Positions 42,996-53,250 are shown, numbered from the stretch's first letter. The stretch is 64,000 bases of DNA from Streptomyces sp. KL109B (GCF_030766935.1 NZ_JASERL010000014.1:217347-281346), one strand, 5' to 3'. The notes: generated by a model not told the origin, from the letters alone. Numbers and translations are program-made.

Positions 42996-44669
42996 ATGGC
43001 CACGCTTACCGAGTCTTCCGGAAAATCCTCGGAGCAACGAACAGCGCTACGCAGAGACATGGGTCGCATCAGCCTGCTCTTCGCGGGTGTGGGATCCATC
43101 ATCGGGTCCGGCTGGCTCTTCGGCGCGTTGAACGCGGCGAAGATAGCCGGACCCGCCTCCATATTCTCGTGGGCGATAGCAGCGGTGATGATCCTGCTCA
43201 TCGGCCTGTGCTTCGCCGAACTGGGCACGATGTTTCCCGTGTCCGGGGGAGTGGTGCGCTTCCCGCACCTCTCCTTCGGCTCCTTCGCCAGCTACACGAT
43301 GGGCTGGATCACCTGGATCGCCGCCGCGACGGTGGCCCCCATCGAGGTCGAGGGCGCCCTCCAATACGCCACGAAATGGGCGCACTTCACCGATTTCCAC
43401 GAGGCGAACGGCGCCTACACCCTCACCACGCTCGGCTATGTGGTCGCGGTGTTCGGCATGGCGTTCTTCGTGCTCCTCAACTACTACGGAATCCGCTGGT
43501 TCGCCCGCGTCAACAACGTCCTCGTCTGGTGGAAACTGCTGGCCATCGCCCTGGTGGTGGTCGCCTTCCTCGTCACGGCCTTCCACGGACACAACATCGG
43601 AGCCAGTGAATACGGCGGCTTCGCGCCCGGCGGCGCCAAAGGCATCTTCACGGCCATCTCCACCGCGGGCATCACCTTCTCCTTCCTCGGATTCCGCCAA
43701 GGCGTGGAACTCGCGGGCGAGACCGACAATCCGCGGCGCAATGTCCCGTTCGCCGTCATCGGCTCCGTGCTGCTGACCGGCCTGATCTACGTACTCCTCG
43801 AAGTGGCCTTCCTCGGAGCGGTCCCGGAGAGCGACCTCCAGCACTCGCACGGCTGGCTCAATCTGGCCTTCGCCAACGACTTCGGCCCCCTGGCGGCCAT
43901 CTCCAGCGCCATCGGCCTCGGCTGGCTCGCCTACATCCTCTACGTCGACGCCGTGATCTCACCCGCCGACACCGGCCTCATCTACACCACCGTCACGGCC
44001 CGCATCTCCTATGCGATGGCCCGCAACCGCAACGCGCCGCAGGCCCTCGCCAAGACCACCCCCAAGGGCGCGCCCCTGGTCAGCCTCGCGGTCACCTTCG
44101 TCCTCGGCCTCATCGTCTTCCTCCCCTTCCCGAGCTGGCAGGAACTGGTCGGCTTCATCACCTCCGCCACCGTCCTGTCCTTCGGCTCGGGCCCCCTCGT
44201 CCTGGCCGTCATGCGCCGCCAAATACCCGAACACGAACGCCCGTACAAGATTCCCGGCGGCGACATCATCCCCTTCCTCGGCCTCTACTCGGCGAACCTG
44301 ATCGTGTACTGGGCGGGCTGGAACACCAACTACAAACTCTTCCTCACCATCTGCATCGGCTTCGTCTTCCTCGCTGTCCTCCAGGCCCTGGACAAGGGCA
44401 GCGCCCCGAAGATGGACTGGCGCGCGGGCGCGACCTGGGTGCTGCCCTGGCTGATCGGCCTCGCCGTGATCAGCTGGATCGGCGACTACGACGGCGGACT
44501 CGGCTGGATCGGCCTCGGCTGGGGCTTCGCCGCCAACCTCGCACTCACCGCGCTCGTCTACTTCCTGGCGCTGCGCGCCCAACTCCCGCGCGAACGCGTG
44601 CTGGAGAACATAGAGGAGGCACGCGAGGAGTCCCGCCTGGAGGACGCGGAACTGGGACGGACCCACTGA
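42996..44669 (+). CDS. APC-family permease, aspartate:proton symporter-like
   Basis: A 557-residue permease with 12 or more membrane segments. The opening FAGVGSIIGSGWLFGALNAAKIAGPASIFSW and the internal SFLGFRQGVELAGETDNPRRNVP are characteristic of the YveA-like aspartate symporter subgroup of APC permeases. A soluble acidic tail (about 25 residues) closes it. I choose ATG 42996, with GGGACGG upstream, over the upstream GTG 42966. Following dctA on the same strand, it supports a dicarboxylate/aspartate uptake pair; specificity is inferred from subgroup and context. Confidence 0.83.
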   Translation: MATLTESSGKSSEQRTALRRDMGRISLLFAGVGSIIGSGWLFGALNAAKIAGPASIFSWAIAAVMILLIGLCFAELGTMFPVSGGVVRFPHLSFGSFASYTMGWITWIAAATVAPIEVEGALQYATKWAHFTDFHEANGAYTLTTLGYVVAVFGMAFFVLLNYYGIRWFARVNNVLVWWKLLAIALVVVAFLVTAFHGHNIGASEYGGFAPGGAKGIFTAISTAGITFSFLGFRQGVELAGETDNPRRNVPFAVIGSVLLTGLIYVLLEVAFLGAVPESDLQHSHGWLNLAFANDFGPLAAISSAIGLGWLAYILYVDAVISPADTGLIYTTVTARISYAMARNRNAPQALAKTTPKGAPLVSLAVTFVLGLIVFLPFPSWQELVGFITSATVLSFGSGPLVLAVMRRQIPEHERPYKIPGGDIIPFLGLYSANLIVYWAGWNTNYKLFLTICIGFVFLAVLQALDKGSAPKMDWRAGATWVLPWLIGLAVISWIGDYDGGLGWIGLGWGFAANLALTALVYFLALRAQLPRERVLENIEEAREESRLEDAELGRTH

Positions 44670-44823
44670 CCGCTTGGCCGCTTCTCGATGAGGACGCGGA
44701 AATCGCCCAGATAGCGATATCAGCGGCAATCCCTAGCGTTACGGAATCATCACATCATCAGGGCCATAGGGGTCCTTGACCGGGGCAGGCGAAGAGTGAG
44801 AAGTCGAGGAAAGGACGCCACCG

Positions 44824-45051
44824 ATGCTGATCGTGGCTCTTTTGCTCCTGCCGGCCATGGGGCTGCTCTTGCTCGGCATGGACCGTATAGAGGACCGAAT
44901 GGGCGGAGCGCCCCGCCCGGAGTCCGGAGACCGTCGACGACTGCACCTGAGTCTCGTTCGCGGCGGCGAACCGAATAGTCGAGATCGGAAGGAAGAGAGG
45001 CAGGAAGAGAAGAGAGGCGCCGCCGCGAGGGGCGACCGCGAGGCCGCCTGA
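44824..45051 (+). CDS. Small single-pass membrane protein
   Basis: A 75-residue protein with one hydrophobic N-terminal segment (LIVALLLLPAMGLLLLGMDRIEDR) and a highly charged Arg/Glu-rich tail. A strong AGGAAAGGA ribosome site sits 8 bases before ATG 44824. Similar short proteins with a membrane segment followed by MDRIE are common in Streptomyces, to my knowledge without assigned function. The C-terminal half is low complexity. Confidence 0.6.
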   Translation: MLIVALLLLPAMGLLLLGMDRIEDRMGGAPRPESGDRRRLHLSLVRGGEPNSRDRKEERQEEKRGAAARGDREAA

Positions 45052-45216
45052 CGCGACGCGCGACGAGCGACCCGCGACCCGGCGCGCGCCATGCGGCGTT
45101 GCCCAATGTTCCTTTCTGGGCGAGTGTGTTGACACCTGTCGAGACGCGTGTGACCGTTGCCGGGCCCCGATCCTGGCCCGGACGCACACGTGCGTTCCTC
45201 GGCGGAAGCGAGAAGC

Positions 45217-48135
45217 ATGAGCTCAGGAATCCGGCGCCGCGGCCTCCTGGCCGCGGCCGCCCTGGGAAGCACGGCAGGCCCGCTCGCACTCTCCGCGCCG
45301 GCCTCGGCGCACCCGGCCAGGGACCTCCGGTCACAGGCCACCGGAGTGCTCCCCGCCGAGGACGGCTACGACCTGTGGCTGCGCTACCGAAGGATCGAGG
45401 ACCCGGCCCTGTCGCAGCGGTACCGAACCGCGCTCGGCACCCTGGTGTGGCAGGGCGGCGGCCCCCAACAGCGCGCCGCCGTCGACGAGTTGACCCGCGG
45501 GCTCACCGGCCTCCTCGGCGCCCGAACGACCCCACGCGAGACACCAGGGCCCGGCGCCGCACTCGTCGTGGGCACCCCCAAGACCTCCCCACTGGTCCGC
45601 GCACTCGTCCCCACCGCCGACCTGGAACCACTCGGTGACGAGGGCTACGTCATCCGAACCGCCACACACCACGGCGCCCGGCGCACACTCGTGGCCGCCC
45701 GCACCGACAGGGGAGTCCTCTACGGCGCGTTCCACCTGCTCCGGCTCCTGCAGACCGAGCGCCCACTGGACCACCTCGACATCACGGAACGCCCCGCCGC
45801 GCCGCTGCGCATCGCCAACCACTGGGACAACAAGGACGGTTCCATCGAGCGCGGCTACGCCGGACGCTCCTTCTTCGACTGGGACCGACTGCCGCGGCTC
45901 GACGACCGCTACACCGACTACGCGCGCACCCTCGCCTCGCTCGGCATCAACGGCGCGGTCATCAACAACGTCAACACACCGGCCGACTACCTCGCCGAAC
46001 CCTTCCTCACCAAACTCGCCGCACTCGCCTCCGTGCTGCGCCGCTACGGAGTCACCCTCTACGTCACCGCGAACTTCGCCGCCCCCATCGACCTCGGCGG
46101 ACTCGACACCGCCGACCCGTTCGACGACGCGGTACAGGACTGGTGGGCGGCCAAGGCCAAGGAGATCCACGGCAGGATCGAGGACTTCGGCGGCTTCCTC
46201 GTCAAGGCCAACTCCGAAGGCAGACCAGGCCCGTTGGACTACGACCGCACCCACGCCGACGGCGCCAACCTCCTCGCAAAGGCCCTGAAACCGTACGGCG
46301 GCATCGTCATGTGGCGGGCCTTCGTGCACGACACCGACGCGAAGTGGGACCGCCAGGGCTACACCGACTTCACCCCCCTCGACGGCAAGTTCGCCGACAA
46401 CGCCGTCGTACAGATCAAGAACGGCCCCATCGACTTCCAGGTCCGCGAACCCGCCCACCCCCTCTTCGGCTCCCTCCCGGACACCAACTCGATGATCGAG
46501 CTCCAGGTGACCCAGGAGTACACCGGACACGCGACACACCTGTGCTACCTGGTCCCGCAGTGGAAGGAAGTCCTGGACTTCGACACCCACAAGGCGGGCG
46601 AGAACGGCACCGTCGCCGACGTCGTCACCGGCCGCGCCCACCCCTACACACACTTCGGCTTCGCCGGAGTCATGAACTTCGGCGACTCCAGGAACTGGAC
46701 CGGCTCCCACCTCGCCGCCGCCAACACCCACGGCTACGGCCGACTCGCCTGGAACCCCGAGCTGTCCGCCGAGAGCCTCGCCGAGGAATGGACGCGGATG
46801 ACCTTCGGCAACGACCCGCACGTCGTCGAGACCGTGTCCGCACTGCTCCTGAACTCCTGGCACACGTACGAGGACTACACCTCACCCCTCGGCACCGGCT
46901 ACCTCACCCACCCGCCGGACGGCTCGGTGACCGGGCACTTCGACCCCAGTCCGACCACCACGACACAGTTCCACAAGTCCGACCGCCAGGGCATCGGCTA
47001 CGACCGCACCGCCGCCACCGGCGACGGATACACCCACCTCTACGCCCCGCCCACCAGGGACACCTACGAATCCCTGGACACCTGCCCCGAGGAACTGCTC
47101 CTCTTCCTCCACCACGTCCCGTACACCCACCGCCTCGCCGGCGGCAGCACCGTGATCCAGCACATCTACGACACCCACTTCGACGGCGCGGCCCGCGTCA
47201 CCGACATGCGGGCCGACTGGAACACCCTGCGCCGCCGCATCGACCTGCGGCGCTTCGGTGACGTCGACCGCCAGTTCACCCAGCAGGCCGACAAGGCGGC
47301 ACAGTGGCGGGACACCCTCGTCGCCTACTGGTTCGAACTCAGCCGGATCCGCGACGCACACCGCTCCTGGATCCAGGCGACCGTCGCCCCCGCCGACACC
47401 GCCCTGCTCGGCGGCGAGCGCACCGAACTCCCGGTCCAGATCGTCAACGCGACCGGCTCCGGCCTGCGCACGACCGTCACCCTCGACGCCCCCGACGACT
47501 GGCGCACCGAACCACAGACCTGCTACGTGGACTCCCTCGGCGACACCACCACCAAGCTCCCCGTCGTGCCCCCGCACACCCCGACCCTCGCCACACTGCA
47601 CGCCCGCCCCGCGTCGGGCTCCGTACGAGCCCTCGACTCCTCACTGCGCAGCCTCGCCAAGACCGTCGTCGTGCCACCCGCGTCCCGCTGCGTCCACGCC
47701 CTCGACGCGGGCCCCGACACCTCCCCGCTCTTCAAGGACTACAACCGCCTTTCCCCTGACACCAGTTGGCACGAGGGCGCGGAGTTCGGCTGGGTCGGCG
47801 ACACCCTCGACGCCACCGACACCGGCCTCCTCGACCCCCTCCGCCGAGACTACGTACGCGCCGCCGCCCCCACGAAACTCCGCCTCAAACTCCCGCCCGG
47901 CCCCTGCACGGCCCACCTCCTCACCGGCGACCCCAACACCTTCAACCGAACCCTGGTCGTCACCGTCGACGGAACCGAGCGGGCCCGCAGCGAACAACTC
48001 GACGGCCGCGAATTCACGTGGCTCCGCATCCCCCTGGACGGCGGCGCATCGGGCCGCGAGGTGGACATCGACCTGTCCGCGAAGCCGACGGAGACATGGC
48101 ACCTGACGGCATGTGTGGTCGTCCTGGACGACTGA
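45217..48135 (+). CDS. Exported GH67 alpha-glucuronidase with extra C-terminal domain
   Basis: A 972-residue glycoside hydrolase family 67 enzyme, which removes (methyl)glucuronic acid from xylo-oligosaccharides. GH67 hallmarks: YDLWLRYRRIEDPAL, WDNKDGSIERGYAGRSFF, FLVKANSEGRPGP, DGKFADNAVVQIKNGPIDFQ and QVTQEYTGHATH. By motif and spacing, Glu334 is the likely acid and Asp406/Glu434 the paired bases. A Tat-like signal (IRRRGLLAAAALGSTAG, cut near ASA) predicts export, whereas many bacterial GH67 enzymes are intracellular. About 250 residues beyond the usual GH67 end form a beta-rich, possibly malectin-like region. ATG 45217 starts the signal peptide. A TTGACA box lies at 45129, with no good -10. 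Confidence 0.9.
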   Translation: MSSGIRRRGLLAAAALGSTAGPLALSAPASAHPARDLRSQATGVLPAEDGYDLWLRYRRIEDPALSQRYRTALGTLVWQGGGPQQRAAVDELTRGLTGLLGARTTPRETPGPGAALVVGTPKTSPLVRALVPTADLEPLGDEGYVIRTATHHGARRTLVAARTDRGVLYGAFHLLRLLQTERPLDHLDITERPAAPLRIANHWDNKDGSIERGYAGRSFFDWDRLPRLDDRYTDYARTLASLGINGAVINNVNTPADYLAEPFLTKLAALASVLRRYGVTLYVTANFAAPIDLGGLDTADPFDDAVQDWWAAKAKEIHGRIEDFGGFLVKANSEGRPGPLDYDRTHADGANLLAKALKPYGGIVMWRAFVHDTDAKWDRQGYTDFTPLDGKFADNAVVQIKNGPIDFQVREPAHPLFGSLPDTNSMIELQVTQEYTGHATHLCYLVPQWKEVLDFDTHKAGENGTVADVVTGRAHPYTHFGFAGVMNFGDSRNWTGSHLAAANTHGYGRLAWNPELSAESLAEEWTRMTFGNDPHVVETVSALLLNSWHTYEDYTSPLGTGYLTHPPDGSVTGHFDPSPTTTTQFHKSDRQGIGYDRTAATGDGYTHLYAPPTRDTYESLDTCPEELLLFLHHVPYTHRLAGGSTVIQHIYDTHFDGAARVTDMRADWNTLRRRIDLRRFGDVDRQFTQQADKAAQWRDTLVAYWFELSRIRDAHRSWIQATVAPADTALLGGERTELPVQIVNATGSGLRTTVTLDAPDDWRTEPQTCYVDSLGDTTTKLPVVPPHTPTLATLHARPASGSVRALDSSLRSLAKTVVVPPASRCVHALDAGPDTSPLFKDYNRLSPDTSWHEGAEFGWVGDTLDATDTGLLDPLRRDYVRAAAPTKLRLKLPPGPCTAHLLTGDPNTFNRTLVVTVDGTERARSEQLDGREFTWLRIPLDGGASGREVDIDLSAKPTETWHLTACVVVLDD

Positions 48136-48249
48136 CCCGACACACACCACGGCCCACCACGGCCACCACCGCCACCGCGGCACACCATGCGACGCACCAA
48201 CTCCCAAAAGCCCATATGGCCTAATGTGTCTGTTTGTTACTGAAGGCGC

Positions 48250-48257
48250 TATATAGT
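48250..48257 (+). promoter_or_regulatory. -10 promoter box of the first GT2/TagF gene
   Basis: TATATAGT stands out in GC-rich sequence 34 bases before ATG 48291, within a short AT-rich patch (48225-48257). A clear -35 match is not seen. Confidence 0.5.
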
Positions 48258-48290
48258 CGCCCGACAACAAACCGACAGGAGTCGCCGCCC

Positions 48291-50558
48291 ATGCCGCGTT
48301 TCAGCATCGTGGTCCCCGTCTATCGCGTGCAGGGGTACCTGCGTGAATGCCTGGACTCGGTGGTGGCTCAGGAGTACGGCGACTTCGAGGTGATCGCCGT
48401 CGACGACCGCTCACCCGACGACTGCGGCGCCATACTCGACACCTACGCGTCGGCCGACCCCCGCGTCCGCCCCGTACACCTCGAACGGAACGTCGGCCTC
48501 GGCCGGGCCCGCAACGCCGGCCTCGAACACGCCGTCGGCGACTACGTCCTCTTCCTCGACGGCGACGACACGCTCACCCCCGGCGCCCTGGCCGCGATGG
48601 CCGCCCGCCTCGACGCCACCGCCGACCCCGACCTCCTCGTCTTCGACTACACCCGCACCTACTGGGACGACAGCCGACGCCCCAACAGCGTCGCCCACCT
48701 CCTCGCCGAACAGGGCCCCGACGTCTTCCGTCTCACCGACCGCCCCGGCCTCCTCGACCTGCTCCAGGTCGTCTGGAACAAGGCCTACCGCCGCGCATTC
48801 CTCACCCAACACGGCTTCACCTTCACCACCGGCTACTACGAAGACGTCCCCTGGACCTACGCCGCGCTGATCACGGCCGAACGCATCGCCGTCGCCGACC
48901 GGGTGTGCGTCGAGTACCGCCAACGCCGCCAGGGCGGCAACATCCTCGCCACCACCAGCCGCAAGCACTTCGACGTCTTCGCCCAGTACGACCACCTCTT
49001 CACCCACCTCGACACCCACCCGGAACTCGACCCCTGGCGGAACCGCCTGTTCGAAAAGATGGTCGACCACTACCTCACCATCTACACCAAGCCCGACCGC
49101 CTCCCCGAGCGGGACAAGGCCGAGTTCTTCCACGAGGCCGCCCGCCACTACCGCACCCGCCGCCCCAACGGCTACCGGCGCCCCGGCGGCGGACGCGGCC
49201 ACCGCTACGCGCTCCTCGAACGCGACCTCCACCCGGCCATGCGCGCCCTGCACGAAGCGGTGCGCGGCACCCGGGCCGCCCGCCGCCGGGCATCGAACGC
49301 CGCCCGCGTCGCCAAACGGGCCGCCATGTCCGCCCACTACCAGGCCGAACTGCGCAGACCCCTCGACCACAACCTCGCCGTCTTCTCCTCCTACTGGAGC
49401 CGCGGCGTCACCGGCAACCCGGCCGCGATCGCCGAACGCCTGGCGCAACTCGCCCCGCACATCCGCCACATCTGGCTGACCCGCCCCGACTGCGCGCACA
49501 GGATCCCGTCCGGCACCGAGCACGTCATGGTCGGCTCACACGCCTACTGGTCGGCCATGGCCCGCGCCAAGTACTTCGTCAACGACGTCAACTTCGCCGA
49601 CTCCGTGGTCAAACGTGCAGGCCAGATCCACCTCCAGACACACCACGGCACCCCACTCAAGACCATGGGCCTGGACCAGCGCCGCTACCCGGCCTCCACA
49701 CACATGGACTTCGAGACACTCCTCAAGCGCTGCGATCGCTGGGACTACGGCATCTCCTCCAACACCCACTCCACAGCCGTATGGGAACGCGCCTACCCCT
49801 CGGCCCACACCACCCTCGAAACCGGCTACCCGCGCAACGACGCACTGGCCCGCGCGGGCGCCACCGAAGTGGACCGGGCCCGAAGCGAATTGGGCCTCAC
49901 CGAGGGCGTGACCGCGCTCCTCTACATGCCGACACACCGCGAGTACGAGGGCACCTTCGTCCCCCGCCTCGACCTCACCCACCTCGCCGAAACCCTCGGC
50001 CCCGACACCGTCCTCCTCGTACGAGGCCACTACTTCTACGACTCCGCCCCACAGTCCGGCCAGTTGTGGAGCGAGGGCCGGATCAAGGACGTCAGCGCCC
50101 ACCCCCAGGTCGAAACCCTCTACCTCGCCGCCGACGCCCTGATCACCGACTACTCCTCCGCGATGTTCGACTACGCCGTCCTAGACCGGCCGATCGTGAT
50201 CTACGCGGACGACTGGGAAACCTACCGCGCCGTCCGCGGCACCTACTTCGACCTCCTGCACGAGCCACCGGGCCCCGTCGCCCGCACCCAGGACGACCTG
50301 GAGCACCTGCTCACCGAAGGCATCTGGAACAGCCCCGAGTCCACCTCGCTCCGCGCCCAATTCCGCCACCGCTTCTGCCAGTTCGACGACGGCCACGCCG
50401 CCGAACGCGTCGTACGCCGAGTCTTCCTCGACGACACCACCCCGGTGCCGGTGACACCTCTCAACCAGCGCCCCGTCGCCCCCGCGCCCACCCGCCGGCA
50501 GTGCGGGAAGACCAAGCCGGACGAGGTGCCCGGCTTGGAAGCCGAAGGTCAGCGGTAG
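48291..50558 (+). CDS. Bifunctional GT2 glycosyltransferase / CDP-glycerol glycerophosphotransferase (TagF-like)
   Basis: A 755-residue two-domain enzyme. Residues 1-230 are a GT-A fold family 2 glycosyltransferase (FSIVVPVYRVQGYLRECLDS, VDDRSPDD, LFLDGDDTLTPG with the DxD-type motif). After a helical middle, residues about 370-720 are a TagF/TagB-like polyol-phosphate transferase (QTHHGTPLKTMG and MPTHREY with the family's two histidines, ALITDYSSAMFDYAVLDRP). Such fusions build teichoic acid-like wall polymers on the cytoplasmic face of the membrane. ATG 48291 has AGGAG nine bases upstream. A close paralogue at 58141-60450 has the same architecture in the opposite direction. Its end overlaps the convergent methyltransferase gene by ten bases. 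Confidence 0.88.
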   Translation: MPRFSIVVPVYRVQGYLRECLDSVVAQEYGDFEVIAVDDRSPDDCGAILDTYASADPRVRPVHLERNVGLGRARNAGLEHAVGDYVLFLDGDDTLTPGALAAMAARLDATADPDLLVFDYTRTYWDDSRRPNSVAHLLAEQGPDVFRLTDRPGLLDLLQVVWNKAYRRAFLTQHGFTFTTGYYEDVPWTYAALITAERIAVADRVCVEYRQRRQGGNILATTSRKHFDVFAQYDHLFTHLDTHPELDPWRNRLFEKMVDHYLTIYTKPDRLPERDKAEFFHEAARHYRTRRPNGYRRPGGGRGHRYALLERDLHPAMRALHEAVRGTRAARRRASNAARVAKRAAMSAHYQAELRRPLDHNLAVFSSYWSRGVTGNPAAIAERLAQLAPHIRHIWLTRPDCAHRIPSGTEHVMVGSHAYWSAMARAKYFVNDVNFADSVVKRAGQIHLQTHHGTPLKTMGLDQRRYPASTHMDFETLLKRCDRWDYGISSNTHSTAVWERAYPSAHTTLETGYPRNDALARAGATEVDRARSELGLTEGVTALLYMPTHREYEGTFVPRLDLTHLAETLGPDTVLLVRGHYFYDSAPQSGQLWSEGRIKDVSAHPQVETLYLAADALITDYSSAMFDYAVLDRPIVIYADDWETYRAVRGTYFDLLHEPPGPVARTQDDLEHLLTEGIWNSPESTSLRAQFRHRFCQFDDGHAAERVVRRVFLDDTTPVPVTPLNQRPVAPAPTRRQCGKTKPDEVPGLEAEGQR

Positions 50559-51250
50559 TCGAGAGTGTGCGTGGCGAGATCCGTTGCCAGCGCACGGAAG
50601 TCGACGTTCTGGCGTGGCCGGAGCACGGCCAGCGTCCCTGCTGTCGCTACGTGATCCGTGTAGTTCAGGACGCCGTGGTAATGGCCCCGCTTCCAGAAGT
50701 CGTGAAACATGAGCAGCGTTGTCGGAGGACAGCGCACGATGGTCTGCAGTGCGCATGCCACGCGCCACCGCCCATCCACCAGAACAACGTCAGGTACGGC
50801 ATCCCCGAGTTCGGCCCACGGGATCTGGGAGTAGGTGGGCCATCTGAACGCGTACCTGTCGGACGTCGGCTTCCCCCAAGCGCCGGTCTCCCCGACATCC
50901 GCGTGATGGAACGTGACGTCCTTCCCGCCGAGGGAAGGGTGCTCCCTGAGCATGTTGATCCAGGCCAGATCGCTCTCTACGGACACGATTCGCTGGATTC
51001 CGGCCTGGGCGGCCGCCACAGTGGAACCGCCGCACCCGAACTCGAGATAGAGATGGCGCCCTGCCAGGTACTCCTTGAAGAGTTTGGATTCCTCTCCAGA
51101 CATATGGAGGGTGACGGACTGCGCGGATTTTCCGCTGTACGTCTTGTTCGTGGGACTACCTTGCGACGGCGTGACCGGATCGGTCTTGGACGTATTCACC
51201 GCGGAGCCCGTCGGGATCTCGGACACTGCGAGAGTGGGGTTCAGTTTCAT
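50549..51250 (-). CDS. SAM-dependent methyltransferase-like protein
   Basis: A 233-residue class-I methyltransferase-like fold. After a Ser/Thr-rich N-terminus (about 50 residues), LYLEFGCGGSTVAAAQA is motif I, RIVSVESDLAWINMLRE carries the acidic residue after strand 2, and DVVLVDGRWRVACALQTI and LLMFHDFWKR follow. It would methylate a small molecule or a sugar of the polymer; the acceptor is not readable. It is the last gene of the minus-strand glycopolymer operon, 38 bases after the TarS-like transferase. Lower GC than the flanking genes suggests a separate origin. Confidence 0.72.
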   Translation of the reverse strand: MKLNPTLAVSEIPTGSAVNTSKTDPVTPSQGSPTNKTYSGKSAQSVTLHMSGEESKLFKEYLAGRHLYLEFGCGGSTVAAAQAGIQRIVSVESDLAWINMLREHPSLGGKDVTFHHADVGETGAWGKPTSDRYAFRWPTYSQIPWAELGDAVPDVVLVDGRWRVACALQTIVRCPPTTLLMFHDFWKRGHYHGVLNYTDHVATAGTLAVLRPRQNVDFRALATDLATHTLDYR

Positions 51251-51288
51251 GGCCTACCTCTCCTAAAGGACAGGGGAAGGGAACGGAA

Positions 51289-53250
51289 TCAGCGGCGGCG
51301 GAACCACTGTTGTGACACCTTAGACACTCTCCGCTGCAGACCGATCCACGGCCTGACCGAATCCACTCGAAAGGTGAGAGTGGCGTGGTCGGGGAGAGGC
51401 TTTGCGTAGGCGGGCAGGGAGAAGAGCTTCTGCCATCGAATCCCTGTGGGAACCGTCGTTGCGGGAACCAGCCACTCCTCAGACTTCGACGAGCGGTCGG
51501 CGCAGACTTTCAGAGACCAACTTCCCCTGCCCAGCCTGTCCATGGGAATAACCGTGGTGAACTCGCCCTGTTGGTGCGGCAGGTCGAGTTCACGTACCGA
51601 GCCGCCATGTTCTGTGACGCGAAGGGCGAGGTCGCCGGATCCATGGTGAGCGGGAATGCGGCCGCGCAGCATCAGATTGGTGCCGGACCAGTTCGCGCTG
51701 TCCACATGCACGACCCTGGGTGCGGAGTATTTCTGTTCCCCCAGGTCGAGACTCAGATTTCCATGTGGCTGAGTGAAGTACGCGGCCGTGCCCCGGATGC
51801 CACCGCAGCCGTTGGACGCCATGTGGAGACAGCGGTTGGTGTTCATCCCGGGAGCCCGGCGGCTGCCGAACCGAACCGTCTTCGTGGCGTCACCTTGTGC
51901 GGCCCGGAGGAACACGTACCAAATTCCGTCGCGAAGCGGAGCGCCTTGAGCACACGTGAGGAGATCCACGGTGGCTTCGAAGCGGTTGTCGTCGACGAAC
52001 TTGGCTTCCGTTGTGTACTCGACTTCGGCGGACCCGCGCTCACGCAGGACCACGGTGACGCGCAGTCCGTCGGTTGAATGGGTCTCCTTCCAGCGGGATT
52101 CACCCGTCAGATGAAGTTCCGACCCCGTGAACTCGTATGAGGTCAGGCGGTGATGGAGCGAGAGATGGTCGGTGACGTCTACGCATCGCAGCGGAACGGC
52201 GAGGTCCGGGTCGTCAGCATGAGGGAACAGTGCGAGTACCCGATCCTTCTGGAGTGTCACCTCATAGGGCTGCTTTTCACGGGAAAATCCAACGATGTCG
52301 CACAGCTGTTGCAGAGTTCCGTGCGCAACGATGTGGTAGTGCATTTGGAGCAGCGGGTGCAAACGTACCGCGATGTTCTCGCTGTAGTGCTCCCTCACCA
52401 GATCTGTGATGCGGGCGAAGAGAATCTCTTGTTGTTCCGGGTCGTTTTCTCGCACGAGGTGCCGCAGTACATGCGGCATGTCGATCTGGAAGTGGCGGAG
52501 CAGCAAGCTGTCGCGTTTCGGCCCGGCGGGGACCTCGTCACTCAGGAGCCGGCACATCTGCTCCAAGAAGGCGACGCGGGGCATGGCCCCGCCGGAGCGA
52601 GTGACGTGCTGCCCGTCGTCGCGTCGCACGGCGTAGTAGCAGTCGTAGTCCGCCACGACCGAGATGCGCTTGGCCCGCAGGTACGCGAGTCCGGTGAAGG
52701 GTTGATCCGATCCGTTGGGCAGCTCGACCGGGAAACGCAGCTGGTGCTTCTCGATCAGCGACCGCCGGAACAGCTTGAGGGCACTGAGAGTCCAATAGAC
52801 CCTGGAGGTGAACAGGTCGGCGTCGGCCTGGTTCTCGCGGAACATGGAACCAGGGACGCCCCTGCCTCCGGCGCCCTTCATTTTTCCCAGTACGACATCG
52901 GAGCCGTTCCTCGAGGCGGCGTCCAAGAGTCGCTGCAGGGCTTCAGGGCCGAGGAAGTCGTCCGCGTCGAGGAAGAAGACGAAGCGTCCCTTGGCGAGCT
53001 CCAGGCCCCTGTTCCGAGGCGCGGCGGGTCCGCCGGACGCCGGCTGGTGCTCGACACGAAAGACCTCAGGGTGCTGCGCGGCGAAGCGATCGAGCTCGAT
53101 GCCGGAGTCGTCGGTGGATCCGTCGTCCACGGCGACGACTTCGATGTGCTGGATTCCAATGGTCTGCTGAAGCACCGAATCCAAACACTTGGTGAGGTAC
53201 GGCATCGCGTTGTGCACCGGAATGATGATGCTGATCTCAGGATCACGCAC
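51289..53250 (-). CDS. GT2 glycosyltransferase with C-terminal beta domains (TarS/TarP-like)
   Basis: A 653-residue enzyme. Residues 1-235 are a GT2 domain: ISIIIPVHNAMPYLTKCLDSV, VDDGSTDDSG and FVFFLDADDFLGPEAL with the metal-binding DxD. The later half (about 340-620) is beta-rich and contains repeated strand patterns like the tail domains of wall-teichoic-acid glycosyltransferases TarS and TarP. It probably decorates the polyol-phosphate chain with a sugar. GC is visibly low (one 60-base line at 52321 counts 57 percent against 73 percent at 48661). It lies 34 bases after the dehydrogenase stop in the operon. Confidence 0.82.
   Translation of the reverse strand: MRDPEISIIIPVHNAMPYLTKCLDSVLQQTIGIQHIEVVAVDDGSTDDSGIELDRFAAQHPEVFRVEHQPASGGPAAPRNRGLELAKGRFVFFLDADDFLGPEALQRLLDAASRNGSDVVLGKMKGAGGRGVPGSMFRENQADADLFTSRVYWTLSALKLFRRSLIEKHQLRFPVELPNGSDQPFTGLAYLRAKRISVVADYDCYYAVRRDDGQHVTRSGGAMPRVAFLEQMCRLLSDEVPAGPKRDSLLLRHFQIDMPHVLRHLVRENDPEQQEILFARITDLVREHYSENIAVRLHPLLQMHYHIVAHGTLQQLCDIVGFSREKQPYEVTLQKDRVLALFPHADDPDLAVPLRCVDVTDHLSLHHRLTSYEFTGSELHLTGESRWKETHSTDGLRVTVVLRERGSAEVEYTTEAKFVDDNRFEATVDLLTCAQGAPLRDGIWYVFLRAAQGDATKTVRFGSRRAPGMNTNRCLHMASNGCGGIRGTAAYFTQPHGNLSLDLGEQKYSAPRVVHVDSANWSGTNLMLRGRIPAHHGSGDLALRVTEHGGSVRELDLPHQQGEFTTVIPMDRLGRGSWSLKVCADRSSKSEEWLVPATTVPTGIRWQKLFSLPAYAKPLPDHATLTFRVDSVRPWIGLQRRVSKVSQQWFRRR

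Noticed and set aside
48347..51409. A 1020-codon plus-strand frame overlapping the GT2/TagF gene
   Set aside because: Composed almost wholly of Arg, Pro and His; it is an alternate frame of the real gene.
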